Shown piece by piece: positions 1-8,118 of a DNA stretch of 64,000 nt. The DNA comes from Syntrophaceae bacterium UBA6087 (GTDB lineage: Bacteria > Desulfobacterota > Desulfomonilia > UBA1062). The translations under genes and the position numbers were made by a program. A model generated the notes under the pieces. The model saw nothing but the letters and a program-made list of their open reading frames with translations, was not told the DNA's origin and ran no database searches. The stretch spans positions 144,137 through 208,136 of the forward strand of contig DIXF01000018.1 of assembly GCA_002448235.1 (NCBI GenBank). The letters are read 5' to 3'. Position 1 is the first letter of the stretch. Every line of letters begins with the position of its first letter.

Positions 1-61
1 ACTCTTTAAACACCCGGTTGCCGACAGGGCAAAGTAATACTACCGTAAATAAGAGCCATAC

Positions 62-100
62 ACGGTCCCGGGAGTATAAACTCCTCCGGGGCCGTCTTTT
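62..100 (+). terminator. Intrinsic terminator
   Basis: A G+C-rich stem (ACGGTCCCGGGAG, loop TATAAA, then CTCCTCCGGGGCCGT) is followed directly by TCTTTTG. It would end a transcript entering from the left edge of the window. The region 1-280 otherwise shows no convincing gene; the long minus-strand open frame through it runs into the kinase gene and has no coding character. Confidence 0.7.
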
Positions 101-280
101 GTTTCCAGACCTCTCTTTTTAGCACATATCTTCCCCCAGGTCGCCTCCCCCACTCTCCTGCGGTCTCTTCCCCGGCCGACAGCAGGCAGTTTTAGGAGAG
201 TAACAGGGCACGCTCCCGCATAAAAATCGTCATGAATCACTCGATTTAAACGGCATGAACAGGCTCTATGATATGTGATA

Positions 281-310
281 TTGACACATCCATGAGAATC
301 TCCCATACAT
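281..310 (+). promoter_or_regulatory. Candidate sigma-70 promoter of the hybrid kinase
   Basis: A consensus -35 TTGACA (281-286) is followed about 17-18 nt later by a weak -10-like CATACAT (304-310). This would leave a short leader before the start codon at 353. The -10 is poor, so the call is tentative. Confidence 0.35.
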
Positions 311-352
311 ACACCATAGGTATGCATGAGGATGGTAAAAGGAGAGTGTCTC

Positions 353-2767
353 ATGTCCGAAAAAGCACCCGGGGGAAATTCGACCAAGAGCCTCAGTGAA
401 CTGCAGGCAGAAAACAGCAGGATCCGGCACAACCTGGATGCCATGAGGTCAATACTCGACGCCCAGACGGATCTGTTCATACTCATCGACAAGCAGGGAG
501 TGGTCCGGGAGGCAAACGAGGTGGTCTCAAGATATCTCGGCATAGGACATGAGGACTTCATCGGGACCTGTATCTGGGACTTCTTCCCTGAGGATTCATC
601 GCAATCCAGAAAAGAACAGGCCGATACAGTGTTTTCTTCCGGCGAGCCCTTGCGGTTCGAGGATAAGTACGATCAGGTCTGGTATGACGTCATGCTCTAT
701 CCGGTGTCCAAGGAAGGCCGCAAGCCCGATGAGATAGCCATCCTTGCCCGGGACATCACTCCTCACAAGCAGATAGAAGACCTGCTCCGCTTCCAGCGGG
801 ATCTGGGCATAGTTCTCAGTTCTTCTCTTGAGCTTCACGAGTTGCTTTCCCGCATTCTGGATGCGGTCATGGGAGTCGAGGGAGTCGATTCAGGCGGAGT
901 ATATATGCTCCAGGAACGCACCGGAGACATGAATCTTGTCGTACAGAAAGGCATGCCCGCCAACGTCGCACATTCCCTGAACCACATGGAAGCATCCTCC
1001 CCGCAGGTACGGTTCGTCAGGGAGGGGCGTCCCCTGTACTGGAACAACCAGGAAGCCTCTAAAAGATTCCGGGTAACGCTGCCGCAGGATGAAGTACAGG
1101 GCGTTGCGATCATCCCCATCAAATCCGAAGGCTCCGTTATAGCATTCTTAAGCCTGATATCGAGGGATTTCGATAAGATCCCCGTCACCTCCAGGATTGC
1201 CCTGGAGACGGTCGCGGGAAGGATCGGCGATGTGATTAACCGGACAAAATCGGCCGAACTTCTGCGCAAGTACGAGCTCATCGTCGACACCATCCACAAC
1301 CCCATGTCCTTTATAGACAGAAACTATGTATTCCAGGCAGTGAACAACGCCTATCTCTCGGCGTTCAGCAGGACCCGAAGCGATTTCATCGGGCGAAGCG
1401 TTGAAGATATTGTCAGCCCGGAGGTATTTGCCGGCAGCATGAAGAAACACCTGGACAGGGCATTGGAAGGGAAGGAAGTCCATTGCGAGGAATGGTTCGA
1501 CTATCCGGGATGGGGAAGCAGATACTGCCTCTTGAGCTATTATCCCTTCTTTGCGCCGGACGGCACCGTAACGGGTGTGGCTGCTGTTTCCCGCGACATC
1601 ACGGACCGCAGGATCAAAGAAGAGGAACATTTAAGAATGAGCAAGCTCGAATCCGTCAGCATGCTTGCCGGCGGTATCGCACACGACTTCAACAATCTCC
1701 TTGCAACGATTCTTGGCAACATCGAGCTTGCGCAGTTCCATATTGCCCAGGATCATCCGGCAAACTTAAGACTGATAAAGGCCATCGAGTCGTGCAACCG
1801 GTCCCGCGACCTGATCAGGCAGTTTATGACCCTGTCAAAGGGCGGTATCTCGAACAAGAAAGATGCCCCTTTGCTGCCGCTCATCTCGGATTCGGTGAAT
1901 CTTGCACTATCGGGAACCCACATCACCTGTGCGTACGATATTCAGGAGGAGCTCTGGTCGGTCGAATTTGATGCGAATCAGATCCTCCACGCGCTGCACA
2001 GCATTGTCATGAACGCCAGGGAAGCCATGCACGAGGAGGGGCGGATCACTATAACCGCACGGAACATTGCCATCGGCAAGGACAGCGCCGAACATCCCAA
2101 ATTCGTCAAACAAGGTTCGTACGTGGTTATCGATGTGCAGGATCAGGGGACGGGAATCCCGGAAGAGATCAAGGACAAGATCTTCGATCCGTACTTTTCG
2201 ACCAAGGGAAAGGGCACCAGGAAGGGCATGGGGCTGGGACTGGCGACGGCTTATTCCATTATAAAGAAGCATGGAGGCTATATCGTTGTTGAGTCCACTG
2301 TCGGTTCGGGAAGCGTGTTCCGCATCTATCTCCCCGCAGCCTCCGGGGAAGCTGTCGGGGAAGATACCGCTGCCCTGCCCCATGGGGATGCCTCGCGGGA
2401 CAAAATCCTCACCATGGATGACGAAGAGATGATCAGGGATGCCGCGGCCGAGATCCTCGAACACCTGGGCTACCGGGTGGAATCGTCGAAGAACGGCGAG
2501 GAGGCCATTGAAAAATTCATCGAGGCGAAGCATTCCGGCCGGTCCTTCGGTGTGGTGATTCTCGACCTTACGGTGGACAACGGAATGGGCGGCGCCGAGA
2601 CTATGAAGAAGCTCAAGGAGATAGATCCGGGAGTGGTCGGCATCGTCTCCAGCGGTTATGCAGAAGATAATATCCTGGAAAACTACCGGGAGTTCGGTTT
2701 CAGCGCCGCCATAGCAAAGCCCTATACCGCTGAAGAGCTGAAAGACACGCTTAAAAAAATCTATTAG
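353..2767 (+). CDS. PAS-GAF-PAS hybrid sensor histidine kinase with receiver domain
   Basis: An 804-residue soluble hybrid kinase. Visible order: PAS (about 30-140), GAF (about 155-300), second PAS (about 310-420), HisKA with the phospho-accepting His444 in GGIAHDFNN, HATPase_c with DQGTGIP and GMGLGLATAYSI boxes, and a C-terminal receiver (about 685-804) whose phospho-acceptor is Asp738 in VVILDLTV, with Lys in AKPYT near the end. No membrane segment is seen, so it should sense a cytoplasmic signal. ATG 353 is chosen over an in-frame ATG at 326 because AGGAG lies 8 nt upstream of 353. The next gene starts 4 nt after the stop, suggesting co-transcription. The ligand is unknown; the family assignment is firm. 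Confidence 0.93.
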   Translation: MSEKAPGGNSTKSLSELQAENSRIRHNLDAMRSILDAQTDLFILIDKQGVVREANEVVSRYLGIGHEDFIGTCIWDFFPEDSSQSRKEQADTVFSSGEPLRFEDKYDQVWYDVMLYPVSKEGRKPDEIAILARDITPHKQIEDLLRFQRDLGIVLSSSLELHELLSRILDAVMGVEGVDSGGVYMLQERTGDMNLVVQKGMPANVAHSLNHMEASSPQVRFVREGRPLYWNNQEASKRFRVTLPQDEVQGVAIIPIKSEGSVIAFLSLISRDFDKIPVTSRIALETVAGRIGDVINRTKSAELLRKYELIVDTIHNPMSFIDRNYVFQAVNNAYLSAFSRTRSDFIGRSVEDIVSPEVFAGSMKKHLDRALEGKEVHCEEWFDYPGWGSRYCLLSYYPFFAPDGTVTGVAAVSRDITDRRIKEEEHLRMSKLESVSMLAGGIAHDFNNLLATILGNIELAQFHIAQDHPANLRLIKAIESCNRSRDLIRQFMTLSKGGISNKKDAPLLPLISDSVNLALSGTHITCAYDIQEELWSVEFDANQILHALHSIVMNAREAMHEEGRITITARNIAIGKDSAEHPKFVKQGSYVVIDVQDQGTGIPEEIKDKIFDPYFSTKGKGTRKGMGLGLATAYSIIKKHGGYIVVESTVGSGSVFRIYLPAASGEAVGEDTAALPHGDASRDKILTMDDEEMIRDAAAEILEHLGYRVESSKNGEEAIEKFIEAKHSGRSFGVVILDLTVDNGMGGAETMKKLKEIDPGVVGIVSSGYAEDNILENYREFGFSAAIAKPYTAEELKDTLKKIY

Positions 2768-2771
2768 AGCC

Positions 2772-3521
2772 ATGGACATGAACTCGGTCGGGATCCTTTT
2801 TCTGGGTTCAGGTGATGCATTCGGCAGCGGTGGAAGGCTCCAGAGCAGCATCCTCGTCGAGTCGCCGGAGGGCCGTTTTCTCATCGACTGCGGTCCTTCC
2901 GCGCTCATCGGCCTGAAACGTTTCGGGTTCGATACATCCGGCATCGGGACCGTCCTCATATCCCACCTCCACGGCGATCATTACGGAGGCGTACCGTTTC
3001 TCGTAAAAGAAACCCAGGTGACCGGTGAAAGGGAGATCCCTCTGGTCATCGCAGGGCCTTATGCTCTGGAATCTCATGTCGAGAACGTGATGAAACTGTT
3101 CTTCCCCTCCCCGGAAAATCCCCGCTCCGGCTTCTGGCCTGATTTTCGAATTCTGCCGCAGAGCGAAAAGACTCAGATCGGCGATCTTGCGGTCACCGCA
3201 TATCCGGCAAAGCATTCAAAGATGGCGAATCCCTTATCGCTGCGGATCGAATGCGGAGGAAAGACCATCGCATATTCCGGTGATACCGAATGGAACGAGT
3301 TCCTTCCGGTAGTCTGCAAAGACGCCGATGTGTTCATATGTGAAACTTTCGAGTACGAGAGATCTGCCGGCAATCACCTCGACTACCTCACCCTTATGGA
3401 GCACCGCCGCGAGCTCGACTGCAAAAGAATACTCCTCACCCACCTAGGAGACTCCATGCTCAATCGTTGCGGCGCCATCGAGCTCGAGTGTGCATATGAC
3501 GGGATGTCTTTCACGGTGTGA
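2772..3521 (+). CDS. Metallo-beta-lactamase-fold hydrolase, RNase Z/ElaC-like
   Basis: A 249-residue MBL-fold protein. The metal-binding signature H65-L-H-G-D69-H70 is present, with further ligands plausible at His148 (PAKHSK), Asp171 (YSGDTEW) and His224 (LLTHLGD), in the order expected for RNase Z-like hydrolases. It is shorter than tRNase Z (about 300 residues) and I see no clear exosite arm, so a tRNA 3'-processing role is not shown; it could act on another phosphodiester or ester. It follows the hybrid kinase after 4 nt and has a weak ribosome-binding site, which suggests coupled translation. Confidence 0.85.
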   Translation: MDMNSVGILFLGSGDAFGSGGRLQSSILVESPEGRFLIDCGPSALIGLKRFGFDTSGIGTVLISHLHGDHYGGVPFLVKETQVTGEREIPLVIAGPYALESHVENVMKLFFPSPENPRSGFWPDFRILPQSEKTQIGDLAVTAYPAKHSKMANPLSLRIECGGKTIAYSGDTEWNEFLPVVCKDADVFICETFEYERSAGNHLDYLTLMEHRRELDCKRILLTHLGDSMLNRCGAIELECAYDGMSFTV

Positions 3522-3626
3522 TAAACCGGCTTCGGTGAAGAACTCTTCGCCTCCTGCGAAACAGTGATTCAAATCCTTGATTTTTCTTCATTTCATGGTA
3601 TTGTTCTCTATGACTCCTATCGGGCA

Positions 3627-3646
3627 GGCCCGGTTATGACCGGGCC
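3627..3646. repeat. Perfect 7-bp stem-loop
   Basis: GGCCCGG, loop TTATGA, CCGGGCC. It sits between the MBL hydrolase and the SDR-PilZ gene. There is no T-run, so it is either a factor-assisted terminator or an mRNA-stabilising hairpin. Confidence 0.45.
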
Positions 3647-3708
3647 CTCGCAAAGGAATAGTCATACGCTGTGTTGTTTTGGTTTCATTCTATTGAAGGA
3701 GGGATCAC

Positions 3709-5052
3709 ATGAAGGTTTTCATCACCGGGGCCACAGGCTTCATCGGCACACACGTCGCAAGGCTCCTTGTCAGGCAGGGCCACCGACTGGTGTGCCTCGT
3801 CAGGAAGACGAGTCACATCCAGGAGCTGGAAAAGCTCGATGTCGATCTTTACCGGGGAGATATACGAGACAGAAAATCTCTCCTGTCCGGGATGTCGGGG
3901 TGTGATGCACTCATACATCTGGCAGGGGTATCTTCTTTCTGGGAACCTGATAAAAAACTGTATACCGAGGTCAACGTAAACGGAACGCGCAACGTCATGG
4001 AGTGCGCCCTGGATACGGGCATTTCACGGGTGATCCACATAAGCCCTCTTTATGTTTACGGCAAGCCGTTGCGAATAAGGTTTGACGAGAAAAGCACCGT
4101 CGGCCCCCGGCGGTTCAGCGAGTTGGCCAGGAGCAAATATGAAGCCGAGCTGATCTCATGGGGCCTTCATCGCAAAAAAAACCTCCCGCTCACGGTATGC
4201 TATCCGGCCGTAGCGATCGGGCCGGGCAGGAGACGCAACGCCGTCTCTCAGGTCGAAATGCTTATGGGACATGCATTTCTTTCCAGATCTTCCCTGAATT
4301 CCGCTCAAACCTATGTCCACGTTCAGGATATTGCCGAGGCGATCTCGAGGGTTCTCACCATCGAAGGTGCTGTGGGCAGGCGCTACTTCATCGCCCATGA
4401 ACGCATATCCACACGGCGGATGCAGTCAATGGTCAATGAGATCATCGGCTCCGGACCTTTCCGGATCGTCCTGCCCGACTCACTGGTCATGTTCGCAGCA
4501 GGCGCTGTCGCCGTACTCGCAAGGGTGCTGAAAAAACCCCGGTTGCAGTGGATGTCTCCGGAATATATCCTGACCCTGCAGAACGGTCTCATGGCAGACG
4601 GCACAAGATCGCAGAGAGAGCTGGGAATGTCTTATAAACCGATCAGCGATGCCGTCAGAGAAGAGATCGATTCGATCCGGACAGCCTGGAGCATTCATGA
4701 GAAGCGTAAATCCAGGCGGTATCCGCTTCACCTCGACGTGACCTATAAGGCCAAGGGAACGCCTGCAGAATCTACGGGGAGCGTGATAGATATCAGCGAA
4801 AACGGCCTGCTGCTGGCAACAGCCGAACCCTGCGCAAAAGGCAGATATATCAGCATCAACCTCTCGGGAGGCAGAAAGGAAGAATATGTCATGGTTCGCG
4901 GCCGGGTCGTAAGAAAGGGAAAGGGCAGCATGGCGATCGATATTACCCATAAGGACAGGGAAATCAGAGAAATGCTTGCCGGCCCGGGTATGGCTCGTGA
5001 AGGGAAACCCGGAGCGGAGCCCGGCATTCTTTCTCTTGAGGGAAGCCTGTAA
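3709..5052 (+). CDS. Extended SDR (NAD-dependent epimerase/dehydratase fold) fused to a PilZ domain
   Basis: A 447-residue fusion. Residues 1-325 are an extended SDR: the Rossmann loop GATGFIG is at 7-13 and the VIHISPLYVYG strand at about 108-118. The usual YxxxK active-site pair is altered: Lys143 (RSKYEAE) is present but the residue four before it is Leu139, so the domain resembles atypical SDRs and may bind nucleotide without classic catalysis. Residues about 330-430 are a PilZ domain with the c-di-GMP signature R333xxxR337 and D361xSxxG366. A good RBS (GGAGG) precedes ATG 3709. Inference: a c-di-GMP-responsive nucleotide-sugar or lipid-linked SDR, or a scaffold. Both domain calls are firm; the function is not known. 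Confidence 0.88.
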   Translation: MKVFITGATGFIGTHVARLLVRQGHRLVCLVRKTSHIQELEKLDVDLYRGDIRDRKSLLSGMSGCDALIHLAGVSSFWEPDKKLYTEVNVNGTRNVMECALDTGISRVIHISPLYVYGKPLRIRFDEKSTVGPRRFSELARSKYEAELISWGLHRKKNLPLTVCYPAVAIGPGRRRNAVSQVEMLMGHAFLSRSSLNSAQTYVHVQDIAEAISRVLTIEGAVGRRYFIAHERISTRRMQSMVNEIIGSGPFRIVLPDSLVMFAAGAVAVLARVLKKPRLQWMSPEYILTLQNGLMADGTRSQRELGMSYKPISDAVREEIDSIRTAWSIHEKRKSRRYPLHLDVTYKAKGTPAESTGSVIDISENGLLLATAEPCAKGRYISINLSGGRKEEYVMVRGRVVRKGKGSMAIDITHKDREIREMLAGPGMAREGKPGAEPGILSLEGSL

Positions 5053-5137
5053 AGCAACTCGTTTCCCGGCTGGAGCAGGCGCCACACGCTTACGGACAAA
5101 ACGATTGACGAACCACCGGGCTTCTTATACGAACATA

Positions 5138-5146
5138 TGCTATACT
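5138..5146 (+). promoter_or_regulatory. Extended -10 promoter element
   Basis: TGC-TATACT is an extended -10 (TGnTATACT) about 20 nt upstream of the VOC protein start at 5166, giving a very short leader. The matching -35 is weak. Confidence 0.4.
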
Positions 5147-5165
5147 CTTCCGAAGGCGGTTTTGT

Positions 5166-5738
5166 ATGATATTACGAATCGACCATGTCGCTCTTGCAGT
5201 ACGGGATTATGACAAGGCATTGAGCTTCTTTACCAAGCTTCTGGGCGCCATACCCGGCACATATGCCGATGACGGACATATGAAGTATCTCTGGCAGAAC
5301 ATGGCGCTGGGAGATTTAAGCAGGCTCGAACTCCTCACCCCCACAGGAGACGGAAGCTTCCTCGACGGCTTCCTCAGCAACAAGCAGGGAGGCGTCCACC
5401 ACATCACCATGCAGACCCCGGATATCTACGGGGCGAGAAAGACCCTGGAGAAGAACAACATCCCCTACTTCGGGTTCAACGACTACGGACCCATCTGGAA
5501 AGAGCTCTTCATCCATCCGAGAGACGCCTTCGGCGTGCTCATCCAGATCGCTCAGTTCGAGGCGGACGACTGGCTCTCGCCAAAGGTAAAAATGCCAGGG
5601 GGAAAGCGATGGACGGTCGAGAAGGATGGCACAGAGATCCATCTCACCTTTGCACATCCCGGTGGAGGCAAGGTGAGGATCGACCTGAGCAAAGCCGAGG
5701 CAGCCGGACTCATCGACGATCTCAAAAACGCCATCTGA
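5166..5738 (+). CDS. VOC-superfamily protein (glyoxalase / methylmalonyl-CoA epimerase-like)
   Basis: A 190-residue vicinal-oxygen-chelate protein. Paired beta-alpha-beta-beta-beta modules show typical ligand positions: His in RIDHVALAV near residue 7, Glu in SRLELLTP near 56, and His in GGVHHITMQT near 80. The first 130 residues resemble methylmalonyl-CoA epimerase. A further C-terminal segment (TVEKDGTEIHLTFAHP) is less usual. The gene is followed 27 nt later by a helicase, probably by chance of operon layout. The substrate cannot be told; epimerase is one possibility given the acyl-CoA carboxylase further along. Confidence 0.75.
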   Translation: MILRIDHVALAVRDYDKALSFFTKLLGAIPGTYADDGHMKYLWQNMALGDLSRLELLTPTGDGSFLDGFLSNKQGGVHHITMQTPDIYGARKTLEKNNIPYFGFNDYGPIWKELFIHPRDAFGVLIQIAQFEADDWLSPKVKMPGGKRWTVEKDGTEIHLTFAHPGGGKVRIDLSKAEAAGLIDDLKNAI

Positions 5739-5765
5739 TCGTCTTTTTGTAAAGGCAGCACACCA

Positions 5766-7166
5766 ATGGAAGCAGTTATCCACATAGACAATGCCGTAAG
5801 GGTGCTCGAAGCGGACCTTGCACCGGAAGTAATCAAGCGCATCGAAGCGGATCTCACCCTGCCCAACCCGAAGTGGGAGCAGGTGGAAAAATATAAGAGG
5901 AGCAGAAGGCGCAACTTCCAGCCCGAGATGCTCGACTACTTCGAGCGGGACAACGGGGTCCTCATCCTTCCCCGCGGGTACATTAACCATCTGCTGGGCA
6001 GAATGGCCCCCTCTCCCTACATGCTCGTAGACCGAACCCGGATGCTCGATCCGGTGACGTTCGACTTTAAGGCGACACTCCACCCCTACCAGGTTCAGGC
6101 GGTCCGCGACCTCACCGCCCGGAGGTTCGGCGTGCTCGAAGCGCCACCGGGGGCCGGCAAGACCGTGATCGCCCTGAACATCATAGCCCGGAGGAAACAG
6201 CCTGCCCTCGTGGTCGTTCATACCAAGGAGCTCATGTACCAGTGGCTCAAGCGCGCCGTAGAGTTTCTGGATATCACCGAAGACGAGGTAGGGCTGATTG
6301 GAGACGGAAAAAAACAGACCGGCAGAAAGCTCACCATTGCGATCATCAATTCGCTCTTCAAGGTCATCGACGAGGTCAAGCCGGCAATCGGCCATCTGAT
6401 CGTAGATGAGTGCCACCACGTCCCTGCCCGCTCTTTCACCGAGGTTGCCGGCAAGCTCGACACCGCGTTCATGCTCGGTCTCTCAGCGACGCCCTACCGC
6501 CGCGACAAACTCACCCGGATCATCTATTTCTATCTCGGCGACCGTCTTCACCGCATACAGCCTCGCCAGCTCCAGGACATCCAGAAGATCATGCGGGCGA
6601 CGCTTCAGGTAAGACATACGAAGTGCGCTTACTACTTCGATTCCGACGAATACCAGTCCATGATCTCGGCCCTGATCGCGGACAAGAAGAGAAACGCGCT
6701 CATCGCAAGCGACGTGGTCGAGCGCACGAGCTCCGGCGAGAACGGCATCGCCCTGGTCATCTCGGACCGCGTAGCCCACTGCGAGGAGCTCTTTCGCATG
6801 ATTTCCGCTAAGGGATCACCCGTATCGCTCCTCACGGGCTCCACTCCCACGACTCAGAGGGCCGAACTTGTCGAAATGCTGAACAAAACCCGCGACCATA
6901 TCCTCGTTGCCACGGCGCAGCTCATCGGAGAGGGGTTCGACCTCAAGGCGCTCGACTCCATCTTCCTTGCGACGCCCATCAAATTTACCGGAAGGGTGAA
7001 GCAGTACATCGGCCGCATCCTGCGCATATCCGAAGGCAAGCACGAGGCATTGATCTACGATTACGTGGATGAGAACGGCATCCTCAAGAGCAGTTTCCAG
7101 TCGCGGCTGGTCGCCTACGAGGATATGGGGGTCCGAATCCGCCTGGCCGATACCCGGCCCCGGTAG
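5766..7166 (+). CDS. Superfamily 2 DNA helicase, XPB/Rad25-like
   Basis: A 466-residue SF2 helicase or translocase. Motif I is APPGAGKT (126-133), motif II is the DECH box at 214-217, motif III is SAT at 240-242, and motif VI is QYIGRILR near residue 410. The about 100-residue N-terminal region before the LHPYQ motif, and the compact size, fit the bacterial XPB-like/ResIII group rather than RecQ or RecG. Probable role is ATP-driven DNA unwinding in repair. No nuclease partner (such as Bax1) is next to it. Confidence 0.85.
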   Translation: MEAVIHIDNAVRVLEADLAPEVIKRIEADLTLPNPKWEQVEKYKRSRRRNFQPEMLDYFERDNGVLILPRGYINHLLGRMAPSPYMLVDRTRMLDPVTFDFKATLHPYQVQAVRDLTARRFGVLEAPPGAGKTVIALNIIARRKQPALVVVHTKELMYQWLKRAVEFLDITEDEVGLIGDGKKQTGRKLTIAIINSLFKVIDEVKPAIGHLIVDECHHVPARSFTEVAGKLDTAFMLGLSATPYRRDKLTRIIYFYLGDRLHRIQPRQLQDIQKIMRATLQVRHTKCAYYFDSDEYQSMISALIADKKRNALIASDVVERTSSGENGIALVISDRVAHCEELFRMISAKGSPVSLLTGSTPTTQRAELVEMLNKTRDHILVATAQLIGEGFDLKALDSIFLATPIKFTGRVKQYIGRILRISEGKHEALIYDYVDENGILKSSFQSRLVAYEDMGVRIRLADTRPR

Positions 7167-7344
7167 AGAAACATACGTTTCCCTTCGCAGGGCCACTGCA
7201 GGAACCGTGTGATTTTTCTCTGCCAAAGTGTCAGTGGAAAAAAACTGAATGAGGAACCATTTTGTCATTTTGTCAAAGCCGGTATGCCCAAAAAAGGCCC
7301 TCCTGCCAATCTGTCAGTCCACCGAAGCCCTTGCAGTTTTATTA

Positions 7345-7369
7345 ATCATTATTATCAATATGTTATAAT
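7345..7369 (+). promoter_or_regulatory. AT-rich promoter region with extended -10 and possible Fur-like site
   Basis: TGT-TATAAT (7361-7369) is an extended -10. Just upstream is ATCATTATTATCAAT, which partly resembles half of a Fur-type box. A second candidate start is TGGCAC-N5-TTGAT at 7381-7396, close to a sigma-54 -24/-12 but with GA in place of the -12 GC. All are tentative. They lie ahead of the small membrane-protein operon. Confidence 0.35.
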
Positions 7370-7439
7370 CTCACTGCCGTTGGCACAGACCTTGATATAT
7401 ACTTGACAGAAATTAAAAAAAACACAGGAGGACAAGAAA

Positions 7440-7616
7440 ATGCTGACTCTTTGGATCGTAATCGGATGCTTGTTCATGACAGGGATCGGTATCAGGTTCA
7501 CATATAGGGTTCTCGGACTCACCGCTGCCGAAGCTACCGCGGTATTCATTCTTATGGTAACCCTGGTGGGAATCAATACGGCACCGGCAAGAGAACTGCT
7601 CATGAGGCTTTTCTAA
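7440..7616 (+). CDS. Small single/double-pass membrane protein (58 aa)
   Basis: Starts MLTLWIVIGCLF with a strong RBS (AGGAGG at 7426-7431, 8 nt before ATG). The first about 20 residues form a membrane helix ending in TGIGIRF, and a second hydrophobic stretch (AVFILMVTLVGI) follows. The N-terminal pattern IGxxxxxGIGxRF recurs in the micro-protein at 7885-7992, on the other side of the AtpZ-like gene, so the two look like paralogues. No family recognised; a subunit or regulator of a membrane complex together with the AtpZ-like protein is inferred from context. Confidence 0.7.
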   Translation: MLTLWIVIGCLFMTGIGIRFTYRVLGLTAAEATAVFILMVTLVGINTAPARELLMRLF

Positions 7617-7648
7617 GAAGAAGCTGACCGGCTTGAAGGAGACGTGCC

Positions 7649-7885
7649 ATGAAAAAGGAAAAGAAAGTAAAGATCCCAAAGGCACTGGCAAACAGGATCA
7701 CCAGGATCAGCGCCTACAGCATCGTGCTCGTGGCCATGACCTATCTGGGACTCTATGCAGGACTGTGGCTCGATAAGGTTACCGGCATGGCCCCCAACTT
7801 CACGTTTCTCTTCCTGATCATCGGCATCGTGCTCGGCTTCAAGGGTTTCGTCCAAGAGGTAATCATCGAAAGGAGGGCGCGCTAA
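7649..7885 (+). CDS. AtpZ/AtpI-family membrane protein
   Basis: A 78-residue protein with a basic N-terminus (KKEKKVK) and two membrane helices (about 20-40 and 48-66) separated by a short loop, GLWLDKVTGMAPN. This is the arrangement of AtpZ, the small protein encoded before F0F1-ATPase operons and proposed to help Mg2+/Ca2+ supply. No ATP synthase genes are near. RBS GAAGGAG lies upstream. It overlaps the next micro-gene by 1 nt (TAATG), so translation is coupled. Confidence 0.7.
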   Translation: MKKEKKVKIPKALANRITRISAYSIVLVAMTYLGLYAGLWLDKVTGMAPNFTFLFLIIGIVLGFKGFVQEVIIERRAR

Positions 7886-7992
7886 TGACCCTGCTGTTCA
7901 TCGCCATCGGCTCTTTTGCCTTTGCGGGTATCGGACTTCGTTTTGCAGCGCGATTCACGCGAAAGGCTTCCTCCCCTTACCCCATTAAATAG
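7885..7992 (+). CDS. Membrane micro-protein (35 aa)
   Basis: Starts MTLLFIAIGSFAFAGIGLRF and ends PYPIK. One membrane helix followed by a basic tail. It shares the pattern IGSFxFxGIGxRF with the 58-residue protein at 7440. The start codon overlaps the stop of the AtpZ-like gene (TAATG), and AGGAGG lies about 9 nt upstream inside that gene, which supports real translation despite the small size. Function unknown. Confidence 0.55.
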   Translation: MTLLFIAIGSFAFAGIGLRFAARFTRKASSPYPIK

Positions 7993-7994
7993 GT

Positions 7995-8027
7995 ATTCCG
8001 CCGATTCGAAGGAGACATCGGCGGAAT
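7995..8027 (+). terminator. Stem-loop terminator of the small membrane operon
   Basis: An 11-bp perfect stem (ATTCCGCCGAT / ATCGGCGGAAT) starts 2 nt after the micro-gene stop and is followed by TCCCTATTTTCC. The T-run is imperfect. Confidence 0.55.
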
Positions 8028-8118
8028 TCCCTATTTTCCAGTCTTCGTTTCACTTCAATCGTACCGGCTATAATCCCGGCACTTGTCTAATCCGCAAAAA
8101 GCTTCCGCGCTATCATTA

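Noticed and set aside
1..61. A possible c-di-GMP (GEMM) riboswitch, from GACAGGGCAAAG ahead of a terminator
   Set aside because: The second conserved core and the paired stems of GEMM-I could not be found; the terminator looks like the end of an upstream unit.
40..561. A minus-strand open frame of 173 codons
   Set aside because: It runs antisense into the kinase gene, has no RBS and has no family features.
7345..7360. A confident Fur box
   Set aside because: Only part of the consensus is matched and it is not palindromic; kept as a weak note only.
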